Below are positions 13,944 through 22,456 of a stretch of 39,813 nt of DNA, piece by piece (the stretch's first letter is position 1; every line of letters starts with the position of its first letter). The notes under the pieces are model-generated. The model did no database searches, was not told the DNA's origin, and saw nothing but the letters and a program-made list of their open reading frames with translations. This stretch comes from Acidobacteria bacterium RIFCSPLOWO2_02_FULL_61_28 (GTDB lineage: Bacteria; Acidobacteriota; Terriglobia; 2-12-FULL-54-10). The stretch is from the NCBI GenBank assembly GCA_001767035.1, contig MEKR01000142.1, positions 1 to 39,813 on the forward strand. The letters run 5' to 3'. The translations under genes were made by a program, and so were the position numbers.

Positions 13944-14654
13944 CTAGGGGGCGGAACCGCGGAGCATTCTCGCGGCCTGGTCCCCGGCGGTGGTTCCCGG
14001 ATTCTCTTTCTCAATCTGCTGATACAGCGCGGTCGCCTGGGAAGGGTTCGTCTTCTGATAAAGCTCCGCCAGAGCCATCTGTACCGCCGGCTTGGGGACC
14101 AGGGCGGTGGGGTTGCTCTCTAACTCCCGGTACGTTTTTTCCGCCTCTGCGGTTCGGGAGGTCTGCTGGTACAGCGCCGCCAGCGCCATCTTGGCCAAGG
14201 CTGCCACGTCCGGGTCGCTCTCCCTCGCGATTGCAGTCAGTTCCTTTTCCGCTTCCGCCGAATTCCCCAGCTCCCGCTGGCTGAGGGCCGCATAGTAGCG
14301 AGCCATGCGCCCCTGGCTTCGCCTCCGGAACTGGACGGAAACCTCAGTAAATTGCCGCAATGCCTCCTTGTACTTTTCTTCCCGGGTCTTGAAATGCGGG
14401 AGGGTCATACCCTGGGGCGGCGCGGGGGTTACCAGCGCATGATAGGTGACCAGGGCTGCGCTCAAGGCATCGGAAGCTTTGGTTTGCTGGCTGCGCAGAT
14501 ACAGCAGGACTGCCAAACTGACGCCCACCAGCAGCAGCAGCGTCCCTCCCCCCAGAATGATCCTGCGGCGGTTTTGCGTGAAAACGTGGGTGACCGTCGT
14601 GAGGCGGTCCGCGAATTCGTCCTTTTTCAATTCGTGGCGGGTTAGTCTAGCCAC
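13944..14654 (-). CDS. TPR membrane protein, YfgM-like
   Basis: 236 residues from GTG 14654, which follows a strong AAGGAGG site; the frame extends further upstream, but that text is unlike protein. After a short cytosolic N-terminus (RLTRHELKKDEFADRL) comes one membrane helix (IILGGGTLLLLVGVSLAVLL), then a helical outer part. TPR-like pairs include FTEVSVQF...AARYYAAL-type and ALAALYQQTSRTAEAEKTYREL units, ending in PSQATALYQQIEKENPGT. This layout matches YfgM-like proteins that sit next to the Sec translocon or periplasmic chaperones. Role by analogy only. It is divergent from rsmI and upstream of the dGTPase gene. Confidence 0.8.
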   Translation of the reverse strand: MARLTRHELKKDEFADRLTTVTHVFTQNRRRIILGGGTLLLLVGVSLAVLLYLRSQQTKASDALSAALVTYHALVTPAPPQGMTLPHFKTREEKYKEALRQFTEVSVQFRRRSQGRMARYYAALSQRELGNSAEAEKELTAIARESDPDVAALAKMALAALYQQTSRTAEAEKTYRELESNPTALVPKPAVQMALAELYQKTNPSQATALYQQIEKENPGTTAGDQAARMLRGSAP

Positions 14655-14713
14655 CGATTCTGATTGCCTCCTTGGAACGTCTGGGACCGGATCGCACCGG
14701 TACCCCCTTGGGC

Positions 14714-14743
14714 ATCCTAACAAGCCTGCTTTTTCAGTGTCAA
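14714..14743 (-). promoter_or_regulatory. Promoter of the TPR-dGTPase operon
   Basis: On the minus strand a perfect TTGACA (14743-14738) is followed after 18 bp by TAGGAT (14719-14714; four of six matches). The expected transcript start near 14707 leaves a leader of about 50 bases, including the AAGGAGG ribosome site. Confidence 0.55.
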
Positions 14744-14838
14744 CTTCGGATCGGGCATCTTGCCGCGAGAGGTGCGGTTCGAGCAAGCTATGATATGCTG
14801 AAAAACTGCTCCGGCGGAATGGGGCGCCGACAACGCAC

Positions 14839-15714
14839 ATGAAGGGAACGAGCATCGCCGAAGTTCGCGGATTCCCGGAGACCGGGCGCGGAAGTCTGTA
14901 CCTGGTAGGGACCCCGATTGGAAATCTGGAGGACATCACGCTGCGAGCCTTGCGGATTCTGCGGCAGGTGGATCTGATTGCTTGCGAGGATACCCGCCAG
15001 ACCCAGAAATTGCTGAATCACTTTGGGCTGAAAACCCAGACCACCAGCTACCACGAACACAACGAGATCACGAAGGCTGCGGAACTGGTCCTGCGGATGG
15101 AGGAAGGCGCGCGGATTGCCCTGGTCTCGGATGCAGGCATGCCCGGCATCTCGGACCCGGGCTACCGCTTGGTCCACCTGTGTATTCGGCACCGCATTTC
15201 GATTGTGCCGGTCCCCGGACCCTCGGCGGTGGTTGCCGCCTTGGCGGCCTCCGGCCTGCCGACGCATGCCTTCCAGTTTGTCGGCTTTCTGCCTCCCAAG
15301 AAAAGCGCCCGGCGAAAGTTTCTCCAAACCCTGGCGGCCTCCCTCAGCACCACCATCGCCTTTGAGTCGCCCCGCCGGGTCCTGGCGACGCTGCAAGACA
15401 TCCGCGCGGTGTTAGGGGATCCCCCCGTGGTGGTGACAAGAGAACTCACCAAGGTCCACGAGGAATTTCTCCGCGGCAGGTGTTCGGAGGTGCTCGCGGA
15501 ATTGCGGAAGCGTCCGGCGATCCCCGGCGAGATCACTTTGGTGATTGGCCCGGAAAGCGAACAGCCGCCTGCCGCCGTCCACACGCAGCCGCTCCGGGAA
15601 CGAGTGCGGCAGCTCATGGAGGAACAAAAGCTGAGCCGGATGGACGCCCTCAAGGCTGTCGCCCGCGAGCGCCACCTTTCCAAGAGCCAGGCGTACCGGG
15701 AGTACGAATCCTGA
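14839..15714 (+). CDS. rsmI: 16S rRNA (cytidine(1402)-2'-O)-methyltransferase RsmI
   Basis: 291 residues. It methylates the 2'-OH of C1402 in the ribosomal decoding centre, using SAM. The N-terminal signature LYLVGTPIGNLEDITLRAL starts near residue 20, followed by CEDTRQTQKLLNHF and the SAM-binding ALVSDAGMPGISDPGYRLV. VPGPSAVVAALAASGLP and FVGFLPPKK are also family marks. FESPRRV and VVTRELTKVHEEFLRG complete the tetrapyrrole-methylase fold. The C-terminal 40 residues form the usual helical tail. The ribosome site is weak, but the start fits the family. Confidence 0.96.
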   Translation: MKGTSIAEVRGFPETGRGSLYLVGTPIGNLEDITLRALRILRQVDLIACEDTRQTQKLLNHFGLKTQTTSYHEHNEITKAAELVLRMEEGARIALVSDAGMPGISDPGYRLVHLCIRHRISIVPVPGPSAVVAALAASGLPTHAFQFVGFLPPKKSARRKFLQTLAASLSTTIAFESPRRVLATLQDIRAVLGDPPVVVTRELTKVHEEFLRGRCSEVLAELRKRPAIPGEITLVIGPESEQPPAAVHTQPLRERVRQLMEEQKLSRMDALKAVARERHLSKSQAYREYES

Positions 15715-15850
15715 CCGTTCGTTCCGTGCCCGTTCCTTCGGAATGCACAACTGCTCGAAACCGGTTCCTTTTTGCGTCCGAAACAGTTTATCCTCAGTTA
15801 CAATAGCGAGTTTAACCGCTCGTGGCAGTTGAAGTAGGGAATTTCCGGGG

Positions 15851-16597
15851 ATGCGTTACCTGATCATCAGCGACCTGCACGCCAACATCGAAGCACTCCA
15901 GGCCGTCCTGGCCGCAACGGAAGGAGACTACACCGAGGTGATCTGTTGCGGGGACCTGGTCGGCTATGGACCCGATCCGGACCCGGTGACGGATTGGGTG
16001 CGGGCCAATGTGAAATTGGTCGTACGCGGCAACCACGACCGCGTCTGCTCGGGGGTGGACAGCGCCGAACAGTTCAACGAAACCGCGCGCCAAGCTGCCT
16101 ATTGGACCCGGGCCCATCTCAGCGGCGAAAACATCGCCTACCTGCGGAATTTGGCGCCGGGACCGCTGGAAATCGCAGAACAATTTGCGATTCTGCACGG
16201 CAGTCCCCGGGATGAGGATGAATACGTGACCACTACGTGGGAGGCGGAGGAGAGCTTCCGCTTTCTGGATCACCCCGTCACTTTCTTCGGCCACACCCAC
16301 TTGCAAGGAGGGTTCTTGCGGGGTTCGCAAGGACTCGCCGAGGCGCTGCCGATGCATGTGCCGAAAGCGAAATCCCGCCGGGTGTGGCAAATTCGCAGCG
16401 ACCAAACGTATTACCTCAATCCCGGATCGGTGGGCCAGCCCCGCGATGCCGATAACCGCGCGGCCTTCGCCATTTATGACACCACGGGATTCGTCGAGTT
16501 CGGCCGCACCTCCTACGACATGCTCGCCACCATCGCCAAAATGCGCAAGGCGCGACTGCCGGATTTCCTCTCCCGCCGGCTTACGCTCGGCCGCTGA
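15851..16597 (+). CDS. Calcineurin-like phosphoesterase (YfcE/MJ0936-like)
   Basis: 248 residues. The metal ligands of the family are all visible: the first block ISDLHANIEAL, then CCGDLVGYGPDP, VRGNHDRVC, AILHGSPRDEDEY and the closing FFGHTHLQGGF. Dinuclear metal phosphodiesterase activity is expected; members act on phosphodiesters such as 2',3'-cNMP, but the natural substrate of this subgroup is generally unknown. LNPGSVGQPRDADNRAAFAI is the usual late motif. It follows rsmI by 136 bases with a TACAAT -10-like box at 15799-15804. No signal peptide is seen, so it is cytosolic. Confidence 0.92.
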   Translation: MRYLIISDLHANIEALQAVLAATEGDYTEVICCGDLVGYGPDPDPVTDWVRANVKLVVRGNHDRVCSGVDSAEQFNETARQAAYWTRAHLSGENIAYLRNLAPGPLEIAEQFAILHGSPRDEDEYVTTTWEAEESFRFLDHPVTFFGHTHLQGGFLRGSQGLAEALPMHVPKAKSRRVWQIRSDQTYYLNPGSVGQPRDADNRAAFAIYDTTGFVEFGRTSYDMLATIAKMRKARLPDFLSRRLTLGR

Positions 16598-16660
16598 CGC
16601 GGACTCCAGAACCCCCGATCATTCCTTCTGAAGCGGTCTCTTGAAAGCGAACGTCCCGGC

Positions 16661-16689
16661 TTGACAACCCGAAGTATCAAATCTATACT
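16661..16689 (+). promoter_or_regulatory. Strong promoter of the porin-cupredoxin-diheme operon
   Basis: A perfect TTGACA (16661-16666) is followed after exactly 17 bp by TATACT (16684-16689; five of six). It is the best promoter in the window. Transcription should start near 16696, at the border of an AT-rich repeat region. Confidence 0.8.
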
Positions 16690-16696
16690 TACGAAA

Positions 16697-16740
16697 TTAA
16701 CTAATGATGATTAACATAATGGTTAATGTGATATTTAATG
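16697..16740 (+). promoter_or_regulatory. Candidate operator: repeated TTAA..AATG sites
   Basis: Just after the predicted transcript start lie TTAAC (16697), TTAAC (16711), GTTAA (16722) and TTTAA (16734), each linked to an AATG word. TTAAC at 16711 and GTTAA at 16722 also form an inverted pair. The block is far more AT-rich than its surroundings. Position and repetition suggest repressor binding. The regulator is not known and no regulator gene is adjacent. Confidence 0.4.
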
Positions 16741-16812
16741 GAAATGAATCTGTGATTAAGACTGCTTCGTTGCCGTTTCCATGATTTTCGTGATCCGAGG
16801 GGGGATGATTCC

Positions 16813-18294
16813 ATGGCAAACAGGTGCATGTCGGGGACGCTGCTCTCGATCCGCCGCCCGCGCCGGAAGATTCTGGCAGGGTTCAGGTGGGTCGCGGGAA
16901 TGCTGGCTTGCCTCTGCGCCGCATCGCTCCAAGCGCAGGTCGGCGAAAGCGATCTCGCCGGCCGCATCCAGGCCCTGGAGCGGCAGGTGGCGGAACTGAA
17001 CCGGCGACTGACCCCAGCCCCCGTTGGAAATTCTCCGGCAGTCGCCCCCGGCGCGGACCTCCCGCTCGAGGCTCGCGTGGCCGCGCTCGAAAACCACGTG
17101 CAACGGCTCCTAGCACAATTCGCCTCTTCCGCCGAACCGCAAACGGCAACCGCTCCACGGCTCCGTCCGCCGGAGCCTTCCGCTGCTGATTCGCCGCTAG
17201 CAGCCTCTTTTCCTCCGCTTCAGAGACTGGAGACACGCGCTACCTCGTCGGAAGAAACGCGCTTGCCCGTCGCCGGCTACATGGAACTGAACTTCACGAA
17301 ACCCCAGCAGCAATCCCCGACCCTCGACTTTCGCCGATTCGTTTTGCTGTTCGGGCACAGTTTTTCCGACCGGCTGAAATTCTGGTCCGAGCTCGAAGTG
17401 GAACACGCGTTCGTCGAAGGGGGGGAAGAAAAAGGCGAACTGGAACTGGAGCAGGCCTATCTGGACTTTCTGCTGCACCCGGCGTTCAATTTTCGCGCCG
17501 GGATGCTCCTGACTCCGATGGGGATCATCAACGAGCGGCATGAGCCGCCGTCCTTCTACGGCGTTCTCCGCCCGCAGGTGGATACCGTGATTATTCCCTC
17601 GACGTGGTTTGACACCGGCGCGGGCTTTTTCGGCGACCTGGGGAAGGGATTTTCCTACAAGTTTTATGGAATGGCTCCGCTCGACGCCACCGGCTTCACT
17701 GCCGAGGAAGGCCTAAGAGGGGGACTCCAGAAAGGTTCCCAATCGTTCCTCCGAAATTGGGCGCAGGCGTTGCGCATCGAGTACCGGGGCGCTCCGCGGC
17801 TGGTATTGGGAACCAGCATATGGAACGGGAAAACGGGTCATGATTTGCCGACGGTCAATCCCGCCGTCCGGATTTTCGAGTTCGACGGCCGCACCCGCTG
17901 GAACCGCTTCGAAGCCCGCGGCGAATTCGCGTCGGCGTTTCTCACCCGCGCGCGCGAGTTGAACCTGGCGCTCGAGCGGCAAACCGGAATCAACCCGAAT
18001 CTGGCGCGGCAGATGCGCGGGTATTATCTGGAAACCGCAGCCCACCTCTTGCCCCGCGCGAGCAAATATGACCTGGCGGGTTTCGTGCGCTACGAGAATT
18101 TCGACACCCAATTCCGGATGCCGCGCGGATTCCTGCCGCTCAAACAGTTTGACCGCTCCCTATGGACCGTGGGAGCCAGTTTCTACCCCCATCCCGACAT
18201 CGCTCTGAAAGCCGACTACCAGATTCTGCGCAATCAGAGCGAGGCTGTCGGCGCCCCCAACCAATTCAACCTGGGTCTGGGCTGGTGGTTTTGA
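16813..18294 (+). CDS. Outer-membrane porin, OprO/OprP-like
   Basis: 493 residues. After a positively charged N-terminus comes a signal peptide (ILAGFRWVAGMLACLCAASLQA, cleavage near residue 43). Next is a short coiled coil (IQALERQVAELNRRL and VAALENHVQRLLAQF), which often trimerises porins or tethers them in the periplasm. A Pro/Ala linker to about residue 150 leads to a beta-barrel with alternating strands: YMELNFTKPQQ, FRRFVLLFGHSFSDRLKFWSELEVEHAF and FRAGMLLTPMGIINERHEPP. The phenylalanine-ended C-terminus (LNLGLGWWF) is the outer-membrane insertion signal. It is the first gene of a three-gene unit with a CuA protein and a di-heme protein, so it may admit the substrate or metal those proteins use. 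The solute is unknown. Confidence 0.85.
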   Translation: MANRCMSGTLLSIRRPRRKILAGFRWVAGMLACLCAASLQAQVGESDLAGRIQALERQVAELNRRLTPAPVGNSPAVAPGADLPLEARVAALENHVQRLLAQFASSAEPQTATAPRLRPPEPSAADSPLAASFPPLQRLETRATSSEETRLPVAGYMELNFTKPQQQSPTLDFRRFVLLFGHSFSDRLKFWSELEVEHAFVEGGEEKGELELEQAYLDFLLHPAFNFRAGMLLTPMGIINERHEPPSFYGVLRPQVDTVIIPSTWFDTGAGFFGDLGKGFSYKFYGMAPLDATGFTAEEGLRGGLQKGSQSFLRNWAQALRIEYRGAPRLVLGTSIWNGKTGHDLPTVNPAVRIFEFDGRTRWNRFEARGEFASAFLTRARELNLALERQTGINPNLARQMRGYYLETAAHLLPRASKYDLAGFVRYENFDTQFRMPRGFLPLKQFDRSLWTVGASFYPHPDIALKADYQILRNQSEAVGAPNQFNLGLGWWF

Positions 18295-18303
18295 AGGAAT
18301 GCC

Positions 18304-18714
18304 ATGAATCGAAACAACCCACAACACGCTCCGGCTCTGGGGGCGGCCGTCCTGCTGGCAGTGTTCGCTCTCGGCTCCGCGGGCGCTACGGGCAAAGCTC
18401 CCACGTTGCCCCAGGAAGCACCGGAAAAGCCCGTCCAGAGAATCCGGATCACCGCGGAGCGGTTCAGCTTTACCCCTTCCCGCATCAAGGTCAAGGCCGG
18501 AACGATTGTGGAGATCGTGGCGGAGAGCGAGGACACTTCCCACGGGTTCCATCTTCCGGACGCGGGCATTGATACGCAAATCCCTGCTCGCGGCAAAGGA
18601 GAGTTGCGGCTGCGCTTTGAAGCCACCCAGCCCGGAACCTATTTCTTTGAGTGCTCGCGCCCCTGCGGAGCCGGCCACAATACCATGCGCGGGACCATTG
18701 TCGTGGAGGACTGA
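18304..18714 (+). CDS. Secreted cupredoxin with a complete CuA-type site
   Basis: 136 residues. The N-terminal signal peptide (ALGAAVLLAVFALGSAGA) leads to a short linker and a cupredoxin domain from about residue 45. The copper ligands match subunit II of cytochrome oxidases: H80 (SEDTSHGF), then C117, C121, H125 and M128 in CSRPCGAGHNTM, the C-x3-C-x3-H-x2-M pattern of a binuclear CuA centre. No transmembrane helices or other oxidase subunits are present, so this is a free periplasmic electron carrier or copper carrier rather than an oxidase subunit. It follows the porin by nine bases and precedes the di-heme gene by eight. Electron transfer between CuA and the di-heme protein is inferred. 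Confidence 0.85.
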   Translation: MNRNNPQHAPALGAAVLLAVFALGSAGATGKAPTLPQEAPEKPVQRIRITAERFSFTPSRIKVKAGTIVEIVAESEDTSHGFHLPDAGIDTQIPARGKGELRLRFEATQPGTYFFECSRPCGAGHNTMRGTIVVED

Positions 18715-18722
18715 ATCAACCG

Positions 18723-19940
18723 ATGGCACGAAATCAGGTTCGGCAACTCCGTGGATGGGCGACCGTGGGAATGCTGGTGTCTGTTCTTCTTCTCAGCCTG
18801 CGATCCTCCGGGCAGCGCGCCGAGCCTTCTCCGGCGCCGTTCGGCGGTCCTTTGCCGGGAGTCACAGCGCAAGAGTTCGAGCGTTTTCGCGTGGGCCTGG
18901 AGGACTTCCTGGAAGTGGAAGAATCCGAGGAGGGTCTCGGGCCGGTCTTCAACGGACGCTCCTGCGCGGAGTGTCACAGTATTCCCGCCGTGGGAGGAGG
19001 CGGGACCGTCCTGGAGATGAGGGCAGGCCGGCGCAATCCGGATGGAACGTTCGATCCATTGCCCGGCGGGTCGGTCTTCCAGCTTTTCTCGATCCCGCCA
19101 CACACCTGTCAAGAACGGATTCCGCCCGAGGCGAACGTGGTCGCGCCGCGCAAGTCCATTCCCTTATTTGGGGCCGGGCTGGTGGAGGCCATCCCGGACG
19201 AAGCCCTCGCTGCCCTGGCCGATCCGGACGACCGCGACGGAGACGGGGTTTCGGGACGCGTCCATTGGGTCATGGACCGTGGTACGGGGACCGCTCGCGC
19301 CGGACGCTTCGGCTGGAAGGCCCAACAAGCCACGCTGCTCTCCTTTGGCGCCGAAGCCTATCTCGAAGAGATGGGCATTACCAACGAGTTGTTTCCGCGT
19401 GAGAACGCCCCCAACGGCGACGAGGAGCGCCTGTTGCGGTGTCTGCCCTTGCGTGCCGTCCGTCATATCGAAGATGTGGCGGACCGTTTTACCGGCCTGC
19501 GCGGCATTGACAATTTCGAGGCCTTTTTGCGCTTCCTCGGCCCGCCGCCGCGCGGTGAGAGCACGGACCTCGCGCGCCGCGGGGAGCGGCTCTTCGCGGA
19601 AATCCAATGCGCTGCCTGTCATGTCCCCGTGCTGCTGACCGGCCCGAGTTCCAACCCCGTATTTGACCGCCGACTCGTGCAGCTTTATTCCGACCTGCTG
19701 CTGCACGACATCGGAACCGGCGACGGCATAGTGCAAGGGGACGCTCCGGGCGAGGAAATTCGCACCCCGGCACTTTGGGGGCTGCGAGTCCGGCGCGGCT
19801 TGCTCCACGACGGCAGCGCCGCCACCCTGACCGAGGCCATCCTTCGACACGATCAGGAAGCCGCAGAGGCCCGCCGGCTCTTCCAGACTCTGCCCGCGGG
19901 AGAAGTCGTAGCCCTCCTTGCATTCCTCGATTCCCTGTAA
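18723..19940 (+). CDS. Di-heme oxidoreductase, DUF1111/DHOR family
   Basis: 405 residues from ATG 18723. The frame is open upstream, but that start would overlap the cupredoxin gene. A signal peptide (about residues 11-30) sends it to the periplasm. Two c-type heme sites are visible, CAECH (81-85) and CAACH (296-300), with the family text GLGPVFNGRSCAECHS at the first and RGERLFAEIQCAACHVP at the second. IGTGDGIVQGDAPGEEIRTPALWGLR and LLHDGSAATLTEAI are typical of the C-terminal half. Known members are called thiol oxidoreductases or di-heme peroxidase relatives; the substrate is uncertain. It ends the porin-CuA-diheme unit. Confidence 0.88.
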   Translation: MARNQVRQLRGWATVGMLVSVLLLSLRSSGQRAEPSPAPFGGPLPGVTAQEFERFRVGLEDFLEVEESEEGLGPVFNGRSCAECHSIPAVGGGGTVLEMRAGRRNPDGTFDPLPGGSVFQLFSIPPHTCQERIPPEANVVAPRKSIPLFGAGLVEAIPDEALAALADPDDRDGDGVSGRVHWVMDRGTGTARAGRFGWKAQQATLLSFGAEAYLEEMGITNELFPRENAPNGDEERLLRCLPLRAVRHIEDVADRFTGLRGIDNFEAFLRFLGPPPRGESTDLARRGERLFAEIQCAACHVPVLLTGPSSNPVFDRRLVQLYSDLLLHDIGTGDGIVQGDAPGEEIRTPALWGLRVRRGLLHDGSAATLTEAILRHDQEAAEARRLFQTLPAGEVVALLAFLDSL

Positions 19941-19969
19941 CGCAGCCCGGGGCAATCCCCCTCAGAACG

Positions 19970-19998
19970 TTGGCGCTTTTCCAAACGCATCGTATAAT
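19970..19998 (+). promoter_or_regulatory. Promoter of the nucleotidyltransferase gene
   Basis: TTGGCG (19970-19975) and TATAAT (19993-19998) are separated by exactly 17 bp. A transcript would start near 20005, with a 42-base leader containing the CAGGAGGA ribosome site. It follows the di-heme gene closely but gives the next gene its own control. Confidence 0.7.
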
Positions 19999-20046
19999 CA
20001 GAACGTTTACCAGGCCCAAGGGGTCCATCGAGCGGCAGGAGGATTC

Positions 20047-20784
20047 ATGAAAGGCGTAGTTCTGGCAGGGGGATTGGGATCGAGGCTTTTCCCGCTCACC
20101 AAGATCACCAACAAGCATCTGCTCCCGGTTTACAACGAGCCGATGGTGTACTACCCCATCCGCAAGCTGGTCGAGGCGGGCATTAAAGACATTTTGCTCG
20201 TCACCGGAGGCCAGAATGCCGGCGATTTCCTGCGGCTGCTCGGCAACGGCGAAGCCTTCGGCCTGCGCCAGTTCAATTATGCGTATCAGGTCGGCGAGGG
20301 AGGGATCGCGGATGCGCTCCGCCTGGCCGAGCCTTTCGCCGATGGGTCCCCGCTCTGCGTCATCCTGGGAGACAACATTATCGAGGGAAGCATTGCCCAT
20401 ATCGCCGAGGAATTTCGCCAGCGCGGCCGGGGCGCGCACATCGTCCTCAAAGAAGTGGCCGACCCGCAGCGCTTCGGGGTTCCGGTCTTTGCCAACGGCC
20501 GGATCGTGCGGGTCGAAGAGAAGCCGAAGATTCCCGCCTCGAAGTACGCCGTCATCGGCATCTATTTCTACGACAATACCGTCTTTGACCGCATCACCAG
20601 ACTGGTCCCTTCCGGGCGCGGCGAACTGGAGATTACCGACCTCAACAATAGCTATCTGGAAGAAGGGCAACTGACCCACAGCATCCTGGACGGTTGGTGG
20701 ACCGACGCCGGCACGTTTGAGTCGCTCCGCCTGGCGTCCAACCTGGTGGCCGAGTCGGTCGAAAAAAGAGAAGAAGACGAGTGA
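20047..20784 (+). CDS. Sugar-1-phosphate nucleotidyltransferase, short RmlA-like
   Basis: 245 residues from ATG 20047, preceded by CAGGAGGA. Makes a nucleotide-activated sugar, probably dTDP-glucose, from NTP and sugar-1-phosphate. The signature VVLAGGLGSRLFPLTKITNKHLLPV carries the GG.G[ST]R.....K nucleotide-binding text. YQVGEGGIADALRLAEPF, LCVILGDNIIEG and VEEKPKIPASKYAVIGIYFYD are typical of the RmlA/RfbA family. It is shorter than full RmlA (about 290) and ends after WWTDAGTFESLR, as the compact class does. It could supply donor sugar (for example rhamnose precursor) for the transferases at 2422-6849, although it lies 13 kb away. No rmlB/C/D is next to it. Confidence 0.85.
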   Translation: MKGVVLAGGLGSRLFPLTKITNKHLLPVYNEPMVYYPIRKLVEAGIKDILLVTGGQNAGDFLRLLGNGEAFGLRQFNYAYQVGEGGIADALRLAEPFADGSPLCVILGDNIIEGSIAHIAEEFRQRGRGAHIVLKEVADPQRFGVPVFANGRIVRVEEKPKIPASKYAVIGIYFYDNTVFDRITRLVPSGRGELEITDLNNSYLEEGQLTHSILDGWWTDAGTFESLRLASNLVAESVEKREEDE

Positions 20785-20917
20785 GGTTCAAGGGAAAGAC
20801 GGGACAGCACCTCCAAACGAATCCGCCCTGCGCCCTACCCCGAGTTGTCCCGTGACTGGACCACGAGAACCAAATTCTTCCATGCATCCCCCAAGCATCT
20901 CAAGGAACGGCTAACCG

Positions 20918-22243
20918 ATGCCTGATCTTCCCGACGTGGCCGCGCGGGCCCGCCGCCGAATCGCCCGCCGGTTGCTTCCCTTCCTCTTTGTTCTCTATAT
21001 CATCGCCTTCCTCGACCGGGTTAACGTGGCGTACGCGGCTCTCCGCATGACCCGGGACCTCGGCTTCACCGCCGAAGTGTTCGGCTTCGGCGCGGGAATA
21101 TTCTTCATCGGATACTTCTTGCTCGAAATCCCGGGGGCCTTGCTGGTCGAGAAGTGGAGCGCGCGAGGCTGGATCGCCCGCATCATGATTGCCTGGGGAA
21201 TTGCGACCGTCCTGGTGGGATTCGTGAAGACCGCCCAGCAGTTTTACGCGGCGCGGTTTTTCTTGGGGATGGCGGAAGCGGGGTTCTTCCCCGGCATTAT
21301 TGTTTACCTCACGCACTGGTTCCGCGCCGACGATCGCGCCAAAGCGGTGGCGCTGTTCATGTCGGCGGTCCCCGTCTCGAACATCCTCGGCGCGCCGATT
21401 GCAGGCCTGATCCTGGGCGTGAACTGGGCCGGGATGCCGGGTTGGCGATGGATTTTCATTCTGGAGGGAGTTCCGGCGATCATCTTCGGAGTCATTACCA
21501 TCTTCTACCTCACCGACAGGCCCGAGCAGGCCCGCTGGCTGCCCCCCGAAGAACGGGAATGGATTCGCGCGGAGCTGGAACGCGAGAAACAACACAAGAA
21601 GGCCATCCGGTCGTTCACGGCGTGGGAGGCGGTGCGCTCCCGCGAGGTGATTCTCCTGGCGCTGGTTTACTTCCTGGGGGTGTCGGGAAGCTACGGGGTT
21701 TCCCTCTGGCTGCCCACGATGATTCAACAGCTTTCCGGTCTGCCGAATCTCGCCGTCACGTTTGTGGCAGCCTGCCCTTATGTCCTGGCGCTGGTTGCGA
21801 TGGTGCTGCTCGGCTGGTCGTCGGATCGCTCCGGGGAGCGCCGGTGGCACACGGCCCTGCCGCTGTTCGTGGGCGGCGCCGCGCTGGCGCTGAGCGTGAC
21901 TTGGGAGTCCCGACTCGTCGTTGGCATTGTCTTGCTCGCGCTCGCCACCGCTTGCGTTTGGACCTACCTGCCGCCGTTCTGGGCTTTGCCGACCGCAATT
22001 CTGAGCGAGGCGGCGGCCGCGGCTTCGATCGGTCTGATCAACTCCGTCGGGAATCTAGGCGGGTTTGCCGGGCCATACGTCGTCGGCTACCTCCAGACGG
22101 CTACCGGCTCGACTCATGGTGGGATGATGGCGCTGGTTGGTTCCATGCTGGCGGCGGGTGTCCTGGTCTTGCAACTTCGTCCGGCCCGGCGTCCGCCCCA
22201 AACCGTAGTTGATCCCACCATATCCACCGCCACGGAGCGGTGA
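20918..22243 (+). CDS. MFS transporter, ACS (anion:cation symporter) type
   Basis: 441 residues with about twelve membrane segments in two halves. The first loop carries FLDRVNVAYAALRM, the D-R-x-N/V-[GY] mark of the ACS family, and GIFFIGYFLLEIPGALLVEKWSARGWIARI is the usual second/third segment. A charged mid-loop (REWIRAELEREKQHKKA) separates the halves, and the second half has ATAILSEAAAAASIGLINSVGNLGGF. ACS members take up organic acids such as galactonate, glucarate or phthalate with protons. The substrate cannot be assigned. ATG 20918 follows an AAGGA site. It is 133 bases after the nucleotidyltransferase. Confidence 0.88.
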   Translation: MPDLPDVAARARRRIARRLLPFLFVLYIIAFLDRVNVAYAALRMTRDLGFTAEVFGFGAGIFFIGYFLLEIPGALLVEKWSARGWIARIMIAWGIATVLVGFVKTAQQFYAARFFLGMAEAGFFPGIIVYLTHWFRADDRAKAVALFMSAVPVSNILGAPIAGLILGVNWAGMPGWRWIFILEGVPAIIFGVITIFYLTDRPEQARWLPPEEREWIRAELEREKQHKKAIRSFTAWEAVRSREVILLALVYFLGVSGSYGVSLWLPTMIQQLSGLPNLAVTFVAACPYVLALVAMVLLGWSSDRSGERRWHTALPLFVGGAALALSVTWESRLVVGIVLLALATACVWTYLPPFWALPTAILSEAAAAASIGLINSVGNLGGFAGPYVVGYLQTATGSTHGGMMALVGSMLAAGVLVLQLRPARRPPQTVVDPTISTATER

Positions 22244-22456
22244 ACCGCCGCGCAAGACATATCTTTGTCGGCCAGCGCCATAGCACTGGCGAATTGTCCT
22301 GCCGACTCGCTTCAGGGATAAGAACTGATCCGCGCTTTCCGCCGCTCATCCGGAGTGGATAACTGTGCACGCCTTAAATGGGAGGGGGGAGCGGTCGGCA
22401 TTGCCTGCCGCGCCCCCCCCTTGCCGTGGCGCACACTGAAACGAAGCAACTGGAAG

